Positions 26,402-34,453 of a stretch of DNA of 64,000 nt are shown one piece after another. Under the pieces are notes generated by a model. It did no database searches, had not been told where the DNA came from, and was given only the letters and a program-made list of their open reading frames with translations. Origin of the DNA: Faucicola sp902506225 (lineage in GTDB: Bacteria > Pseudomonadota > Gammaproteobacteria > Pseudomonadales > Moraxellaceae); contig LR733345.1 of NCBI GenBank assembly GCA_902506225.1, forward strand, positions 744,001 through 808,000, given 5' to 3'. The position numbers and the translations under genes are program-made. The stretch's first letter is position 1. Every line of letters begins with the position of its first letter.

Positions 26402-27220
26402 ATGTCAGAGCTTAACGCGATAGCCGCCAATTTATCTAACAACCTTACGATTAACACCGTGGTCGTCGCTGCAGGCGTTGGCAAACGCTTTGGGAGCCAG
26501 ATGCCAAAACAGTACACCCATATTGACGGTCAGACGGTGCTCCAACACACCATAGCGGCACTAAGCAAAGTCCAGCAACTAAGCACTTGCTATTTGGTGA
26601 TTTCTGAAGAAGATACGATTGCCAAAACACTGGGCTTTAGCATGCCAATCGAGTGGGTGATAGGTGGCAAAGAGCGAATGAATTCGGTGTTTAACGCCGT
26701 GCAAGCGATTTGGCAACAATATCAAACGCCGTTCAGTGAAAAAGCCTTCAGTGATAACGACAGTCATCATACGTATGATAATCATTGGGTACTGATTCAT
26801 GATGCTGCGCGTCCTTGTGTCAATCCAAGCGATATAGAAAAATTGATCACACAGACCACGCAGCAATTTTTGCAACAGTCACAGCAAAAGCAAGGGCAAG
26901 AGTCAGCAGGTGGCTTATTAGCAGTACCGGTGCGTGATACGGTCAAACAAATCATCCCTGCACAAGACCAAGTGTTGGCACAAAAAACGCTTGATCGCAG
27001 TCAGTTGTGGCTAGCACAAACCCCGCAGATTTTCCCATTGGCAACACTGTATGATTATCTGACCCAAGCCATTGAGCAAACGATTGCGTTTACTGATGAA
27101 GCCAGTTTATTTGAGCATTTTGGCAAACAGCCGTTATTGGTGGAAGGCAGTCATAGCAATATCAAACTGACTTTTCCAGAGGATTTGCAGTTTGCGCAGG
27201 TGTATTTGGCGAAACCTTAG
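26402..27220 (+). CDS. ispD: 2-C-methyl-D-erythritol 4-phosphate cytidylyltransferase
   Basis: A 272-residue enzyme of the MEP isoprenoid pathway that forms CDP-methylerythritol from CTP. Seen: the nucleotide loop TVVVAAGVGKRFGSQMPKQY (residues 18-38), VIGGKERMNSVFNAV, the signature VLIHDAARPCV, VPVRDTVKQI, LAQTPQIFP and the end FTDEASLFEHFGKQPLLVEG then NIKLTFPEDL. It is longer than E. coli IspD (236 aa), partly from a 17-residue N-terminal extension and an inserted loop near residue 108. It lies 77 bases after ftsB. ispF does not follow. Confidence 0.94.
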   Translation: MSELNAIAANLSNNLTINTVVVAAGVGKRFGSQMPKQYTHIDGQTVLQHTIAALSKVQQLSTCYLVISEEDTIAKTLGFSMPIEWVIGGKERMNSVFNAVQAIWQQYQTPFSEKAFSDNDSHHTYDNHWVLIHDAARPCVNPSDIEKLITQTTQQFLQQSQQKQGQESAGGLLAVPVRDTVKQIIPAQDQVLAQKTLDRSQLWLAQTPQIFPLATLYDYLTQAIEQTIAFTDEASLFEHFGKQPLLVEGSHSNIKLTFPEDLQFAQVYLAKP

Positions 27221-27261
27221 CAAAAATGGCTTGGCAACAAATTGAGGTTACCGCTAAAAGT

Positions 27262-27309
27262 GCATAAGAAAAGAAGCCCATAACAAAAGAAGCGCATAAG
27301 TAAAAAAAG
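27262..27309. repeat. 16-bp tandem repeat after ispD
   Basis: GCATAAGAAAAGAAGC, CCATAACAAAAGAAGC and GCATAAGTAAAAAAAG are consecutive, starting 41 bases after the ispD stop. Confidence 0.7.
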
Positions 27310-27340
27310 GCAAAAAGAATTTATAAAGCCACAAAAAACA

Positions 27341-27372
27341 AAAAAGCCATACTACATTAGCATGGCTTTTTA
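27341..27372. terminator. Bidirectional terminator between ispD and tRNA-Glu
   Basis: A perfect stem AAAAAGCCAT / ATGGCTTTTT with an 11-base loop, able to end ispD on the plus strand and tRNA-Glu on the minus strand. A second small dyad follows at 27380-27400. Confidence 0.8.
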
Positions 27373-27404
27373 ACTGTATTTTTTAGCGTTAACACTAAAA
27401 AAAT

Positions 27405-27480
27405 TGGCGTCCCCACGGGGATTCGAACCCCGGTTACCGCCGTGAAAGGGCGATGTCCTAGGCCTCTAGACGATGGGGAC
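27405..27480 (-). tRNA. tRNA-Glu (UUC)
   Basis: A 76-nt tRNA with 3' CCA encoded. On the minus strand it begins GTCCCCATCGTCTAGAGGCC, has the anticodon TTC in CCCTTTCACGG, the T arm GGTTCGAATCC and the acceptor pair GTCCCCA/TGGGGAC. It closely follows the known bacterial tRNA-Glu. It is a single gene, not beside an rRNA operon here. The 250 bases from 27481 to 27730 hold its promoter and no other recognisable feature. Confidence 0.97.
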
Positions 27481-27730
27481 ACTAGCACGCTTAGTTTATA
27501 GCGTGACCTCGACCGCTTTCACCGTTAATGTCGAAGTGGAGCGTATAATATATATTTTTATTTCTGCCGTCAACTGTTTTTTATGTATTTTTTTATATTT
27601 TTAACAATTAACCCATGATGTGGGGTGACCCATGATACTTGGTATAGAGGCAGGACAAGCGCATTAGTTGGCTAATGCGCTTAATTGCAGTGTTGTATAA
27701 AAAGTGTTGTCTAAAAATTTAGCGCCGTGC

Positions 27731-27898
27731 TTATGAGTGATTGTTTTGCGACTCAGGCGTTGTATGAGATTGCGGCGGCAGATTAGCGGCTTTATTTTTT
27801 AAGTGATAGCGAATCCAAAAATGGGTTACGATGCTAATCACAATCGATAAACTGATAAAACCTAAAATGGTCATCCAAATATTCATTTGTACGCCCAT
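27731..27898 (-). CDS. Small single-pass membrane protein, 55 aa
   Basis: The protein is MGVQMNIWMTILGFISLSIV... with one membrane helix (about residues 6-28), a basic segment (RYHLKNKAANL) and a polar tail. The open frame extends to 27940, but AAAAGGAGGT five bases before the ATG at 27898 is the best ribosome site in the area and fixes the start. The positive-inside rule puts the C-terminus in the cytosol. The family is not recognised. It lies upstream of, and divergent from, speC. Confidence 0.65.
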   Translation of the reverse strand: MGVQMNIWMTILGFISLSIVISIVTHFWIRYHLKNKAANLPPQSHTTPESQNNHS

Positions 27899-28221
27899 AG
27901 TGACCTCCTTTTCTTTTATCACCTTTTTATCAAATGGCATTAGCTTTTATCAAATATTGTTCAGGTTTAGTGTAGCAGGTCTGGCTAACAGTATTGAGCC
28001 ATTCACGTAATGATGTGTGGTAGCGATGTTACTGGCTATTTTGCTTGTGCCAATCGTGATATGAAATAGGAAATAGACAGTTTGCAGCGATACTTTTTTC
28101 GCACTTTGTGCCAGTTTTACGTTACTATTCATCTTTTCAACCGCTTATTTTATTAATGCCATTTTATGACAACGATGATGGCGTTTTGGCAACTGACACG
28201 GTTGCAGCAAGGAAAATAATT
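27899..28221. other. Divergent control region before speC
   Basis: A 323-base spacer. An in-frame extension of speC back to 28108 lacks conserved residues and a ribosome site, so I treat it as untranslated leader. No riboswitch or leader-peptide pattern that I can name is visible. Confidence 0.4.
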
Positions 28222-30381
28222 ATGAAAGTAGTCATCAGTGATGGCATCGAATACGCCCTAAATCTTAATTATCGTACCATCGATATTGAATCGACCGACT
28301 ATACCAATATTGCAGCAATTGTAGTCACGATGACAGACTTGCCGCGTGTGTATCAAGATATTGAGGATTTAGGTTTTGCCATTCCGATATTTGTGGCGAT
28401 TGAATATGGTGATGTAGTCCCTGATGAATGGCTACCCAATGTGTATGGTGTGCTAGAGCTGGCAGATGATCAAAAGTTTTATAACGGACAATTGGTCAAT
28501 GCGGCAGCGGCGGATTATATCGCCACGCTTGATCCGCCTTTTTTCCAAGCCTTGATGGACTACACCGACTATGGCAATGCGGCATTTGACTGCCCTGGGC
28601 ACCAAGGCGGACAGTTTTTTCGTAAGCATCCTTCTGGCAGACGCTTTTATTTATACTTTGGGGAAACGCTGTTTCGCGCCGATTCTTGTAATGCCGATGT
28701 CCGTCTCGGCGATTTGCTAATTCATGAAGGCCCAGCTTTTGAGGCACAAGCGCATGCGGCGAAAGTGTTTAATGCAGATAAAACCTACTTTGTGCTCAAC
28801 GGCACTTCCTCTTCCAATAAAATTGCGATTGGTGCCTTAGTGGCGCATGGTGATTTGGTGCTGTTTGACCGTAACAATCACAAATCTGTGTACCAAGGCG
28901 CCTTAACCATGGCAGGTGGTACGCCTGTGTATTTAGAGACCGACCGCAATGCTTATGGTTTGATTGGCGGCATTCCTGCCCATTGTTTTGAGGAAGCCGA
29001 AATCCGTGAGCGTATTCGTGAAGTTGCGCCAGACAAAGCCGATGATGTCCGCCCATTTCGCTTGGCGGTAATTCAGCTCGGCACGTATGATGGCACTATT
29101 TATAACGCCCGCCAAGTGGTGGATCGCATCGGGCATCTGTGTGACTATATTTTGTTTGACAGTGCCTGGGTGGGTTATGAGCAGTTTATCCCGATGATGC
29201 GTGATTGCTCGCCTCTGCTACTTGAGCTGGGTGAAAATGATCCTGGAATTTTGGTGACCCAATCGGTACACAAGCAACAAGCGGGCTTTTCTCAAGCCTC
29301 ACAAATCCATAAAAAAGATAACCATATCAGCGGGCAAGCCCGTTATGTCAATCATAAACGCTTTAACAACTCGTTTATGATGCACGTGTCTACTTCGCCG
29401 TTTTACCCGTTGTTTGCCTCACTCGATGTCAATGCCAAAATGCATGAAGGAAAAGCCGGTCAGCGCATGTGGCATGAGTGTGTCATTGGCGGTATCGAAG
29501 CACGTAAAATGCTGCTAGACACTTGTACCATGATTTTACCGTTTGTGCCGCCTACAGTAGATGGGCAAGCTTGGCAAGACTACGATACCGAAACCATTGC
29601 CCATGATATTCGTTTTTTCCGCTTTGAGGCAGGGGCACGTTGGCATGATTTTCAGCATTATGCCGATGACCAATACTTTATCGACCCCTGTAAACTACTA
29701 CTGACCACGCCAGGCATTGATATGCAAACGGGCGAGTATGAAGCGACAGGGATTCCTGCCGCAATTTTGGCGCATTATCTGCGTGAAAGCTCAGTCATTC
29801 CAGAAAAAGCCGATTTAAACTCGATTTTATTCTTACTGACGCCTGCCGAAACCTTGGCAAAATTCCAGCACTTGGTCGCCCGTATTGTCAGTTTTGAAAA
29901 ACATATCCGCGAAAACAGCCCCGTCACCCAAGTGTTGCCGACACTGGCTAAGGCATATCCGCAGTACCGCAAACTGACCATCAATGAACTTTGCCAACTC
30001 ATGCATAACTTCTATGCCAAGCATCAGCTCAACAAACGACAAAAACAAATGTTTGAGCGCGAACATCGTCCCAAGGTTGCTATAAGCGCGTTTGATGCCC
30101 ATAATGCCTTTATCCGTAATGAGGTTGAGCTGGTATCGCTGCATGACATCAAAGGCAGAATCGCCATGGAAGGGGCGCTACCGTATCCACCAGGGGTGTA
30201 CTGTATTGTACCTGGCGAAGTGTGGGATGGGGCGGTGCTTGATTACTTCTTGGCATTGCAAGAAGGCGTTAATCGCTTGCCAGGCTTTGAGCCAGAGGTG
30301 CAGGGCGTGTACTGGGAGTATGACGACCAAGGTAAAAAGATTGCCTATGCCTATGTGTTAAAACAGTCCCACCAAATTTGA
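28222..30381 (+). CDS. speC: Ornithine decarboxylase
   Basis: A 719-residue PLP-dependent group III decarboxylase converting ornithine to putrescine. Domains: N-terminal wing (about 1-105), PLP domain, C-terminal domain. Seen: DCPGHQGGQFFRKHPSG, NGTSSSNKIAIGALV, FDRNNHKSVYQGAL, the PLP-Lys segment VTQSVHKQQAGFSQASQIHK (Lys near residue 351), and MMHVSTSPFYPLFASLDVNA; GALPYPPGVYCIVPGEVWDG near the end. The match in wording is to ornithine rather than lysine or arginine decarboxylases. ATG 28222 has AAGGAAAA upstream. The usual antiporter potE is not next to it, which favours a biosynthetic (SpeC-like) role over the acid-inducible SpeF role. A tandem repeat covers its stop codon. Confidence 0.88.
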   Translation: MKVVISDGIEYALNLNYRTIDIESTDYTNIAAIVVTMTDLPRVYQDIEDLGFAIPIFVAIEYGDVVPDEWLPNVYGVLELADDQKFYNGQLVNAAAADYIATLDPPFFQALMDYTDYGNAAFDCPGHQGGQFFRKHPSGRRFYLYFGETLFRADSCNADVRLGDLLIHEGPAFEAQAHAAKVFNADKTYFVLNGTSSSNKIAIGALVAHGDLVLFDRNNHKSVYQGALTMAGGTPVYLETDRNAYGLIGGIPAHCFEEAEIRERIREVAPDKADDVRPFRLAVIQLGTYDGTIYNARQVVDRIGHLCDYILFDSAWVGYEQFIPMMRDCSPLLLELGENDPGILVTQSVHKQQAGFSQASQIHKKDNHISGQARYVNHKRFNNSFMMHVSTSPFYPLFASLDVNAKMHEGKAGQRMWHECVIGGIEARKMLLDTCTMILPFVPPTVDGQAWQDYDTETIAHDIRFFRFEAGARWHDFQHYADDQYFIDPCKLLLTTPGIDMQTGEYEATGIPAAILAHYLRESSVIPEKADLNSILFLLTPAETLAKFQHLVARIVSFEKHIRENSPVTQVLPTLAKAYPQYRKLTINELCQLMHNFYAKHQLNKRQKQMFEREHRPKVAISAFDAHNAFIRNEVELVSLHDIKGRIAMEGALPYPPGVYCIVPGEVWDGAVLDYFLALQEGVNRLPGFEPEVQGVYWEYDDQGKKIAYAYVLKQSHQI

Positions 30382-30432
30382 TTGACGGTTTTTGATTCAT
30401 AGGCTTTAATTGACCGGCTTTGATTGAAAAAG
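30377..30432. repeat. ~14-bp tandem repeat over the speC stop codon
   Basis: Units TTTGATTGACGG, TTTTTGATTCATAGG, CTTTAATTGACCGG and CTTTGATTGAAAAAG (12-15 bases) follow one another; the TGA stop at 30379 is in the first. Confidence 0.65.
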
Positions 30433-30739
30433 CCTAATGCTTGATAAACTTAGTCGCTTGATTGTGTTTATCGCTTATATCGCTTTTAACATTTTTATCA
30501 CTGTTATCATTGAGTGTGAGCAGCTTGACAGCCGCGAGCATCAGTAAGGTCTACATTTGGCGCGTTTGCAGCAGTAACCAATGGCGCAAAATTTGGTCTG
30601 TATAGATTGCTCTGTTCTGTATAGATTGCTCTGTATAGATAGGCGCGATGTTATTTAATTAAATGATAATCATTATTATTTACATTCTCAATCTATTATT
30701 GGATAATGACGGCTCAATTTTTTAAGAGGCAGTCAAACA
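30433..30739 (+). promoter_or_regulatory. Control region of the PepSY gene with a Fur box
   Basis: A Fur-box-like sequence at 30661-30680 contains AATGATAATCATTATT, 15 of 16 matches to the core of the consensus, 60 bases before the start codon. Just upstream, TATAGAT words repeat at 30601, 30620 and 30634 (the first two within a 19-bp direct repeat TATAGATTGCTCTGTTCTG). Iron-repressed expression of the next gene is predicted. The rest shows nothing recognisable. Confidence 0.7.
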
Positions 30740-31252
30740 ATGACAATGAAAGATTTTCGTCTCTATATGAGGCTTGGGCACCGCTATGTTGGATTCTTTA
30801 TGGTTGGCATTATGCTCGTCTATTCGCTAAGTGGCATGTTGCTGGTATTTCGCGACACTGATTTTTTAAAGTATGACAACCATATCCAAACCAAAGTAGC
30901 GACGAACCTTGATGATAAAGGCTTGGCAAAGGCGCTTAAAATGCGTGGCGTGGACGTGACCAAACGTGAAGGCGATGTGGTGTATTTTAAAGAAGGGCAA
31001 TACAACGCAGTGACAGGTGAAGCGGATTATACGGTGAAAAAACTGCCTGTGGTATTAGATAAAATGGTGAATTTTCATAAAGCGCCATCTAAAGGTAGTA
31101 TGGGTGGCCTCAATGTACTGTTTGGCTTGAGTTTATTATTTTTTGTGCTGTCGAGTTTCTTTTTATTTGCCCCAAGTTCCAAAATCTTTAAACGTGGTTT
31201 GGCGTTTTTTGCCGTTGGGGCGGTGTTATCGGTGATTTTGTTGATGTTGTAA
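30740..31252 (+). CDS. PepSY-type membrane protein, probably iron-regulated
   Basis: A 170-residue protein with a first helix (YVGFFMVGIMLVYSLSGMLLVF, about residues 14-36) matching the start of PepSY-TM proteins (LGHRYVG...SGMLLVFRD), a periplasmic loop of about 75 residues and two closely spaced C-terminal helices (VLFGLSLLFFVLSSFFLFA and GLAFFAVGAVLSVILLML). The family is found near siderophore receptors and ferric reductases, and the Fur box upstream fits that. The gene stands alone; its end is one base from the convergent trpG, with no terminator between. Function is not known precisely. Confidence 0.75.
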   Translation: MTMKDFRLYMRLGHRYVGFFMVGIMLVYSLSGMLLVFRDTDFLKYDNHIQTKVATNLDDKGLAKALKMRGVDVTKREGDVVYFKEGQYNAVTGEADYTVKKLPVVLDKMVNFHKAPSKGSMGGLNVLFGLSLLFFVLSSFFLFAPSSKIFKRGLAFFAVGAVLSVILLML

Positions 31253-31253
31253 A

Positions 31254-31892
31254 TTACCCTAACAAAAAGTTTTTCAGCAGCGTTTTGGCGCCTTCGGTGG
31301 CGAAGGATTCTGGGTGATATTGCACCCCTTGAATCGGATAGTCACGGTGGCGAATGCCCATGATTTCATCGCCTGCTAGACTGGCATCTTTGAGGTTTTT
31401 ATCACTATGTTGCTCACTAGATACCACACTGGTCACTACCAAACAATCGGGGAGTGAGGCGGCGTCGACCATGAGTGAATGATAACGCATGATGTCAAGC
31501 TGCTGTGGTAAACCTTGATACACGCCTTGACCATCGTGGCGAATCGGTGACGTCTTGCCATGCATGGGCACATTGGCTCGCACCACTTGACCACCAAAAA
31601 AATGCGCAATCCCTTGCATGCCAAGACACACGCCTAGTAGCGGCGTGGTTTTGCCAAGCTCAGTAATGACGTCACCACACACGCCAAAATACGCAGGGTC
31701 ATCGGGCGAGCCAGGACCGGGGGAGATGATAATGCGGTCAGGGTTCATGGCTTGGATATCCGCCAAGCTAATCTCATCATTGCGTTTAACAACCACGTTA
31801 AAAGGCTGATTGTCTGCGGCTAGAATCTCACCAATATATTGGTATAGGTTGAAGGTAAAAGAATCGTAGTTATCAATAATTAACACTTGCAT
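31254..31892 (-). CDS. trpG: Anthranilate / aminodeoxychorismate synthase, glutamine amidotransferase subunit
   Basis: A 212-residue class I glutamine amidotransferase that supplies ammonia to chorismate-using synthases. Seen: LIIDNYDSFTFNLYQYIGE at the start, IISPGPGSPDDP (oxyanion loop), the catalytic Cys in LLGVCLGMQGIAHFFGG, and YPIQGVQYHPESFAT with the catalytic His-Glu. The ATG at 31892 is preferred over a TTG at 31898. It follows trpE by 126 bases on the same strand. In many bacteria one such subunit serves both TrpE and PabB, so trpG/pabA cannot be separated by sequence alone; the neighbours favour trpG. trpD and trpC are not next to it. Confidence 0.88.
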   Translation of the reverse strand: MQVLIIDNYDSFTFNLYQYIGEILAADNQPFNVVVKRNDEISLADIQAMNPDRIIISPGPGSPDDPAYFGVCGDVITELGKTTPLLGVCLGMQGIAHFFGGQVVRANVPMHGKTSPIRHDGQGVYQGLPQQLDIMRYHSLMVDAASLPDCLVVTSVVSSEQHSDKNLKDASLAGDEIMGIRHRDYPIQGVQYHPESFATEGAKTLLKNFLLG

Positions 31893-32018
31893 AGTCAACT
31901 CTAAAAATAGGTTTGGCGGTTATTCTAAACGTTTAAAACACTGCTATATATCTTGCTATCATGCCAATCCATCATAACCTTTGTCTGTCTTAAGCTATCG
32001 TTATGATTAAAAACTAGC

Positions 32019-33431
32019 TTACGACACTGGCGCAAAATTGGACAGTACAACTTTCATCGCAGACAGTTTTCGTACGATTTCTTCATATTCATCTTCAGGG
32101 TTAGAGTCATACACATTGCCGCCGCAAGTTTGCGCATACGCTTTTTCGCCGTTGATAAACAGCGAGCGAATCGGGATAGCAAAAATACAGTCCCCATTAA
32201 AACAAAACTGACCGAGTGCGCCACCGTAAGCGCCGCGACCATCGGGTTCTAGCGTATTTATAATTTTCATCGCCTCAATTTTGGGTGCGCCCGATAGCGT
32301 GCCTGCGGGAAAATTACTGGCAAGTGCGGTGAACATATCATGATTAGGGTCAAGAATACCGACGATTTCACTGGAGATATGCTGGACATGTGAAAAGCGC
32401 TTGATATCCATTAAGTTACGCACTTTTACCGTCCCAAAGCGTGCCACCCGCCCGATATCATTACGATGTAAGTCCACCAACATATTATGTTCGGCGATTT
32501 CTTTGGGGTCATTGAGCAAGGCGCGCGCTAATTGGCGATCTTCGGTCTCATCCTTGCCGCGTTTGGTGGTGCCCGCCAGTGGGAAGGTTTCCATCTCACC
32601 ATTGCGCAATCGGAACAACAATTCAGGCGATGCGCCGATGATTTTTTGGGCGCCAAATTTGACATAGTACATATGCGGTGACGGGTTGACTTCGCGCAGT
32701 TTACTATAAATTGGCATAGTATCGCCTTGGATGCGATAATGCGACTTGAAACCCACTTCACACTGGAAAATCAGCCCAGCTTTAATGTCTTCTTTGACTT
32801 TCATCACCGCTGCCGCATGTTGCTCGCGGTTCATCCCATCGCCCAAATGCTCAGCAGTCGGCTGGGTATAGTCAGGCGAAATAGCGTTCAATAATGACTT
32901 GATTTCGTCAATACGATTGCTTTGGTGGTCGGTATCGTAATAATAATAAAAAATTTCACCGGTCATCTTATCAAGGCTTAACCCATCTAAGTACACCCCG
33001 AATTTGAACGGCTCGAAATCATCACTGGTTTGAATATTCAGGGTCGGCTCAAAAAAATTGACACTATCAAATCCCAAAAAACCGACCAATCCGCCGGTAT
33101 GGCTACGTGAAATCACATGTTGTGGGGTGATTTCGCGCAGTAGTTGGTAAGGATTGTCACAGGTATAATCCGTGCTTTCCCCCGTGCGATTGTTGATGAT
33201 AGTTAAGGTATGGCGGTCTTTTGCCAACACCGTCATCGCAGGGTCAAAGCCAATGGCATGATGACGTGAGATATAGCTTTCTTCGCCCAACGATTCCAAT
33301 AAAAAACAGGTAGCGTATTTGGCTTCGATGCGTTTAAAGAGTTCAAAAAAATCAATGTCTTGTGCAAGTTTAATCAGGCTTGGTTTACTGGCAAGGGCGA
33401 TTTTGGGCGGTTTGGCGTGTGTAGTCATCAT
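32019..33431 (-). CDS. trpE: Anthranilate synthase component I
   Basis: A 470-residue chorismate-binding enzyme that makes anthranilate from chorismate with ammonia from TrpG. The N-terminal FLLESLGEESYISRH has the LLES motif of tryptophan feedback sites. The catalytic half has PLAGTTKRGKDETEDR (the Ala after PL marks anthranilate rather than aminodeoxychorismate synthases, which have PIKGT), LVDLHRNDIGRVA, FPAGTLSGAPKIEAM and GRGAYGGALGQFCFNG. Odd: the usual QAGAGIVADS near the end is AQTCGGNVYDSNPEDEYEE here. Upstream lie five 16-bp repeat units that run into the start codon and, beyond them, a TrpR-operator-like site. Confidence 0.85.
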   Translation of the reverse strand: MMTTHAKPPKIALASKPSLIKLAQDIDFFELFKRIEAKYATCFLLESLGEESYISRHHAIGFDPAMTVLAKDRHTLTIINNRTGESTDYTCDNPYQLLREITPQHVISRSHTGGLVGFLGFDSVNFFEPTLNIQTSDDFEPFKFGVYLDGLSLDKMTGEIFYYYYDTDHQSNRIDEIKSLLNAISPDYTQPTAEHLGDGMNREQHAAAVMKVKEDIKAGLIFQCEVGFKSHYRIQGDTMPIYSKLREVNPSPHMYYVKFGAQKIIGASPELLFRLRNGEMETFPLAGTTKRGKDETEDRQLARALLNDPKEIAEHNMLVDLHRNDIGRVARFGTVKVRNLMDIKRFSHVQHISSEIVGILDPNHDMFTALASNFPAGTLSGAPKIEAMKIINTLEPDGRGAYGGALGQFCFNGDCIFAIPIRSLFINGEKAYAQTCGGNVYDSNPEDEYEEIVRKLSAMKVVLSNFAPVS

Positions 33432-33509
33432 AGTGTCTTAAATTTATAGTGTCTTAAATTTACCGTATCTTAAATCTATAGCGGCTTAAATTTACCGTAT
33501 CTCAAATCT
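33430..33509. repeat. 16-bp tandem repeat, five units, before trpE
   Basis: Plus-strand units are ATAGTGTCTTAAATTT (twice), ACCGTATCTTAAATCT, ATAGCGGCTTAAATTT and ACCGTATCTCAAATCT. On the coding strand the array sits between the trp operator and the start codon; its first unit overlaps the first base of the ATG. Each unit brings a TTTAAGA-like word, so the array could alter translation of trpE. Confidence 0.9.
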
Positions 33510-33518
33510 TAATCAATG

Positions 33519-33546
33519 TTTCAGTGTTCTAGTATGATGATACATT
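33519..33546. promoter_or_regulatory. TrpR operator candidate before trpE
   Basis: The 28-base sequence starting TTTCAGTGTTCTAGTAT recurs in front of trpR (34034-34061) with two changes. Its core GTTCTAG...GATAC (33526-33543) resembles the E. coli operator GTACTAGTTAACTAGTAC, with one CTAG half conserved and the other decayed. Confidence 0.6.
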
Positions 33547-33625
33547 GTAATCAGATTAAACCCTGCTTGCAACTCTTTTATAGCATGCCAGTTATTTTCA
33601 CACGGGTTTTCATCACACTTCTACG

Positions 33626-33655
33626 CACCCCAAAGTATGTCACCCCAAAGTATGC
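33626..33655. repeat. 15-bp direct duplication
   Basis: CACCCCAAAGTATGT is followed at once by CACCCCAAAGTATGC in the trpE-trpR spacer, 44 bases before the trpR stop codon. Confidence 0.6.
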
Positions 33656-33698
33656 TACTGTGATAGGCTTATTTACGCTTGAACCTATTATCAGAGAC

Positions 33699-33995
33699 TT
33701 ATTGGGTTAAATGACTCAGATTTGGCAATAATTGATTAATATCGTGTTGACCATACGCTTTGGCGCCCCGTGATACCGTCGCAATGCCCACTCCCAAGCG
33801 CTCAGCGATTTCGCGTTGTGGCAGCGCTTGCTGAAACAAGGCAAAAATCTGGATGCGGTTGGCGATTTCTTTTTGTTCTTTTTCAGTCAGTAGCGCTGCC
33901 AAAATTTCGCGGATAAAGTCACTATCATCAGTTTGGCTCAGTAGCTCAACCAAATAATCATAGGCGGGTAGGGATGATGGCGAAGTGTGCGGCAT
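33699..33995 (-). CDS. trpR: Trp repressor family regulator
   Basis: A 98-residue all-helical repressor of the TrpR family. Seen: LLTEKEQKEIANRIQIFALF and the helix-turn-helix QREIAERLGVGIATVSRGAK (about residues 65-85), close to the E. coli pattern (L..GAGIATITRGS). The open frame runs to 34034, but that start would lie in the operator itself; the ATG at 33995 gives normal length, although no clear ribosome site is visible. It is transcribed towards trpE from its own operator. With tryptophan bound it should repress itself and trpE. Confidence 0.85.
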   Translation of the reverse strand: MPHTSPSSLPAYDYLVELLSQTDDSDFIREILAALLTEKEQKEIANRIQIFALFQQALPQREIAERLGVGIATVSRGAKAYGQHDINQLLPNLSHLTQ

Positions 33996-34033
33996 AGTAG
34001 GTTTTTTTTGAGTAAAAGATAACAAGTAAAGCA

Positions 34034-34061
34034 TTTCAGTGTTCTAGTATAGTGATACATT
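34034..34061. promoter_or_regulatory. TrpR operator candidate before trpR
   Basis: The second copy of the trp operator-like 28-mer, core at 34041-34058 (GTTCTAGTATAGTGATAC; 12 of 18 bases as in the E. coli trp operator). It suggests autoregulation of trpR. Confidence 0.6.
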
Positions 34062-34453
34062 TTACGAATTTTAGCAACTGAACTCAATCGATTTTTATCC
34101 CTGCTGAAACTGGAGGGGTGAGATGGGCAGTTACTTTTGATTACAAAAGCGCAAATAAATGAATATTTAATCAAAGCTTAGTCGACACAAAGTCTCTTTA
34201 GCGAGGTTGTATAATGTGGTTATAATAAAATTGCTTAGTTAAAAATCTAAGTGAGTTTATTAATTATAAACAATGACTATCAATCATAATTTTTATAACC
34301 GCGCCGTTGTCTTTGTTTATTGTGTAGCAGTCTTAATGGGCAATTAAGAATGTGCAGTTAAGGTTAATGTTAAAAGGTAGCAACGCAGTTTAAAGAGTTA
34401 GCTAACGCTAATGTTATTCAACACTAGTTTTATTCAAAATAGGGCACTTCATT
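34062..34453. other. Spacer between trpR and oleate hydratase
   Basis: A 392-base AT-rich spacer without a credible gene. TATAAT at 34210 with a second TATAAT-like word 10 bases on is the likeliest promoter core for the hydratase gene, which would leave a leader of over 200 bases; the -35 is unclear. TTAGCTAACGCTAA near 34400 is a small dyad. Confidence 0.35.

Noticed and set aside
27405..27480. tRNA-Glu as an integration site
   Set aside because: No duplicated 3' end of the tRNA and no integrase are seen on either side.
28108..28221. A longer start for ornithine decarboxylase
   Set aside because: The extra 38 residues do not fit the family, while the ATG at 28222 has a strong ribosome site and gives normal length.
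30740..31892. PepSY gene and trpG as an overlapping operon
   Set aside because: They are convergent; their ends are one base apart, so only transcriptional interference is possible, not co-transcription.
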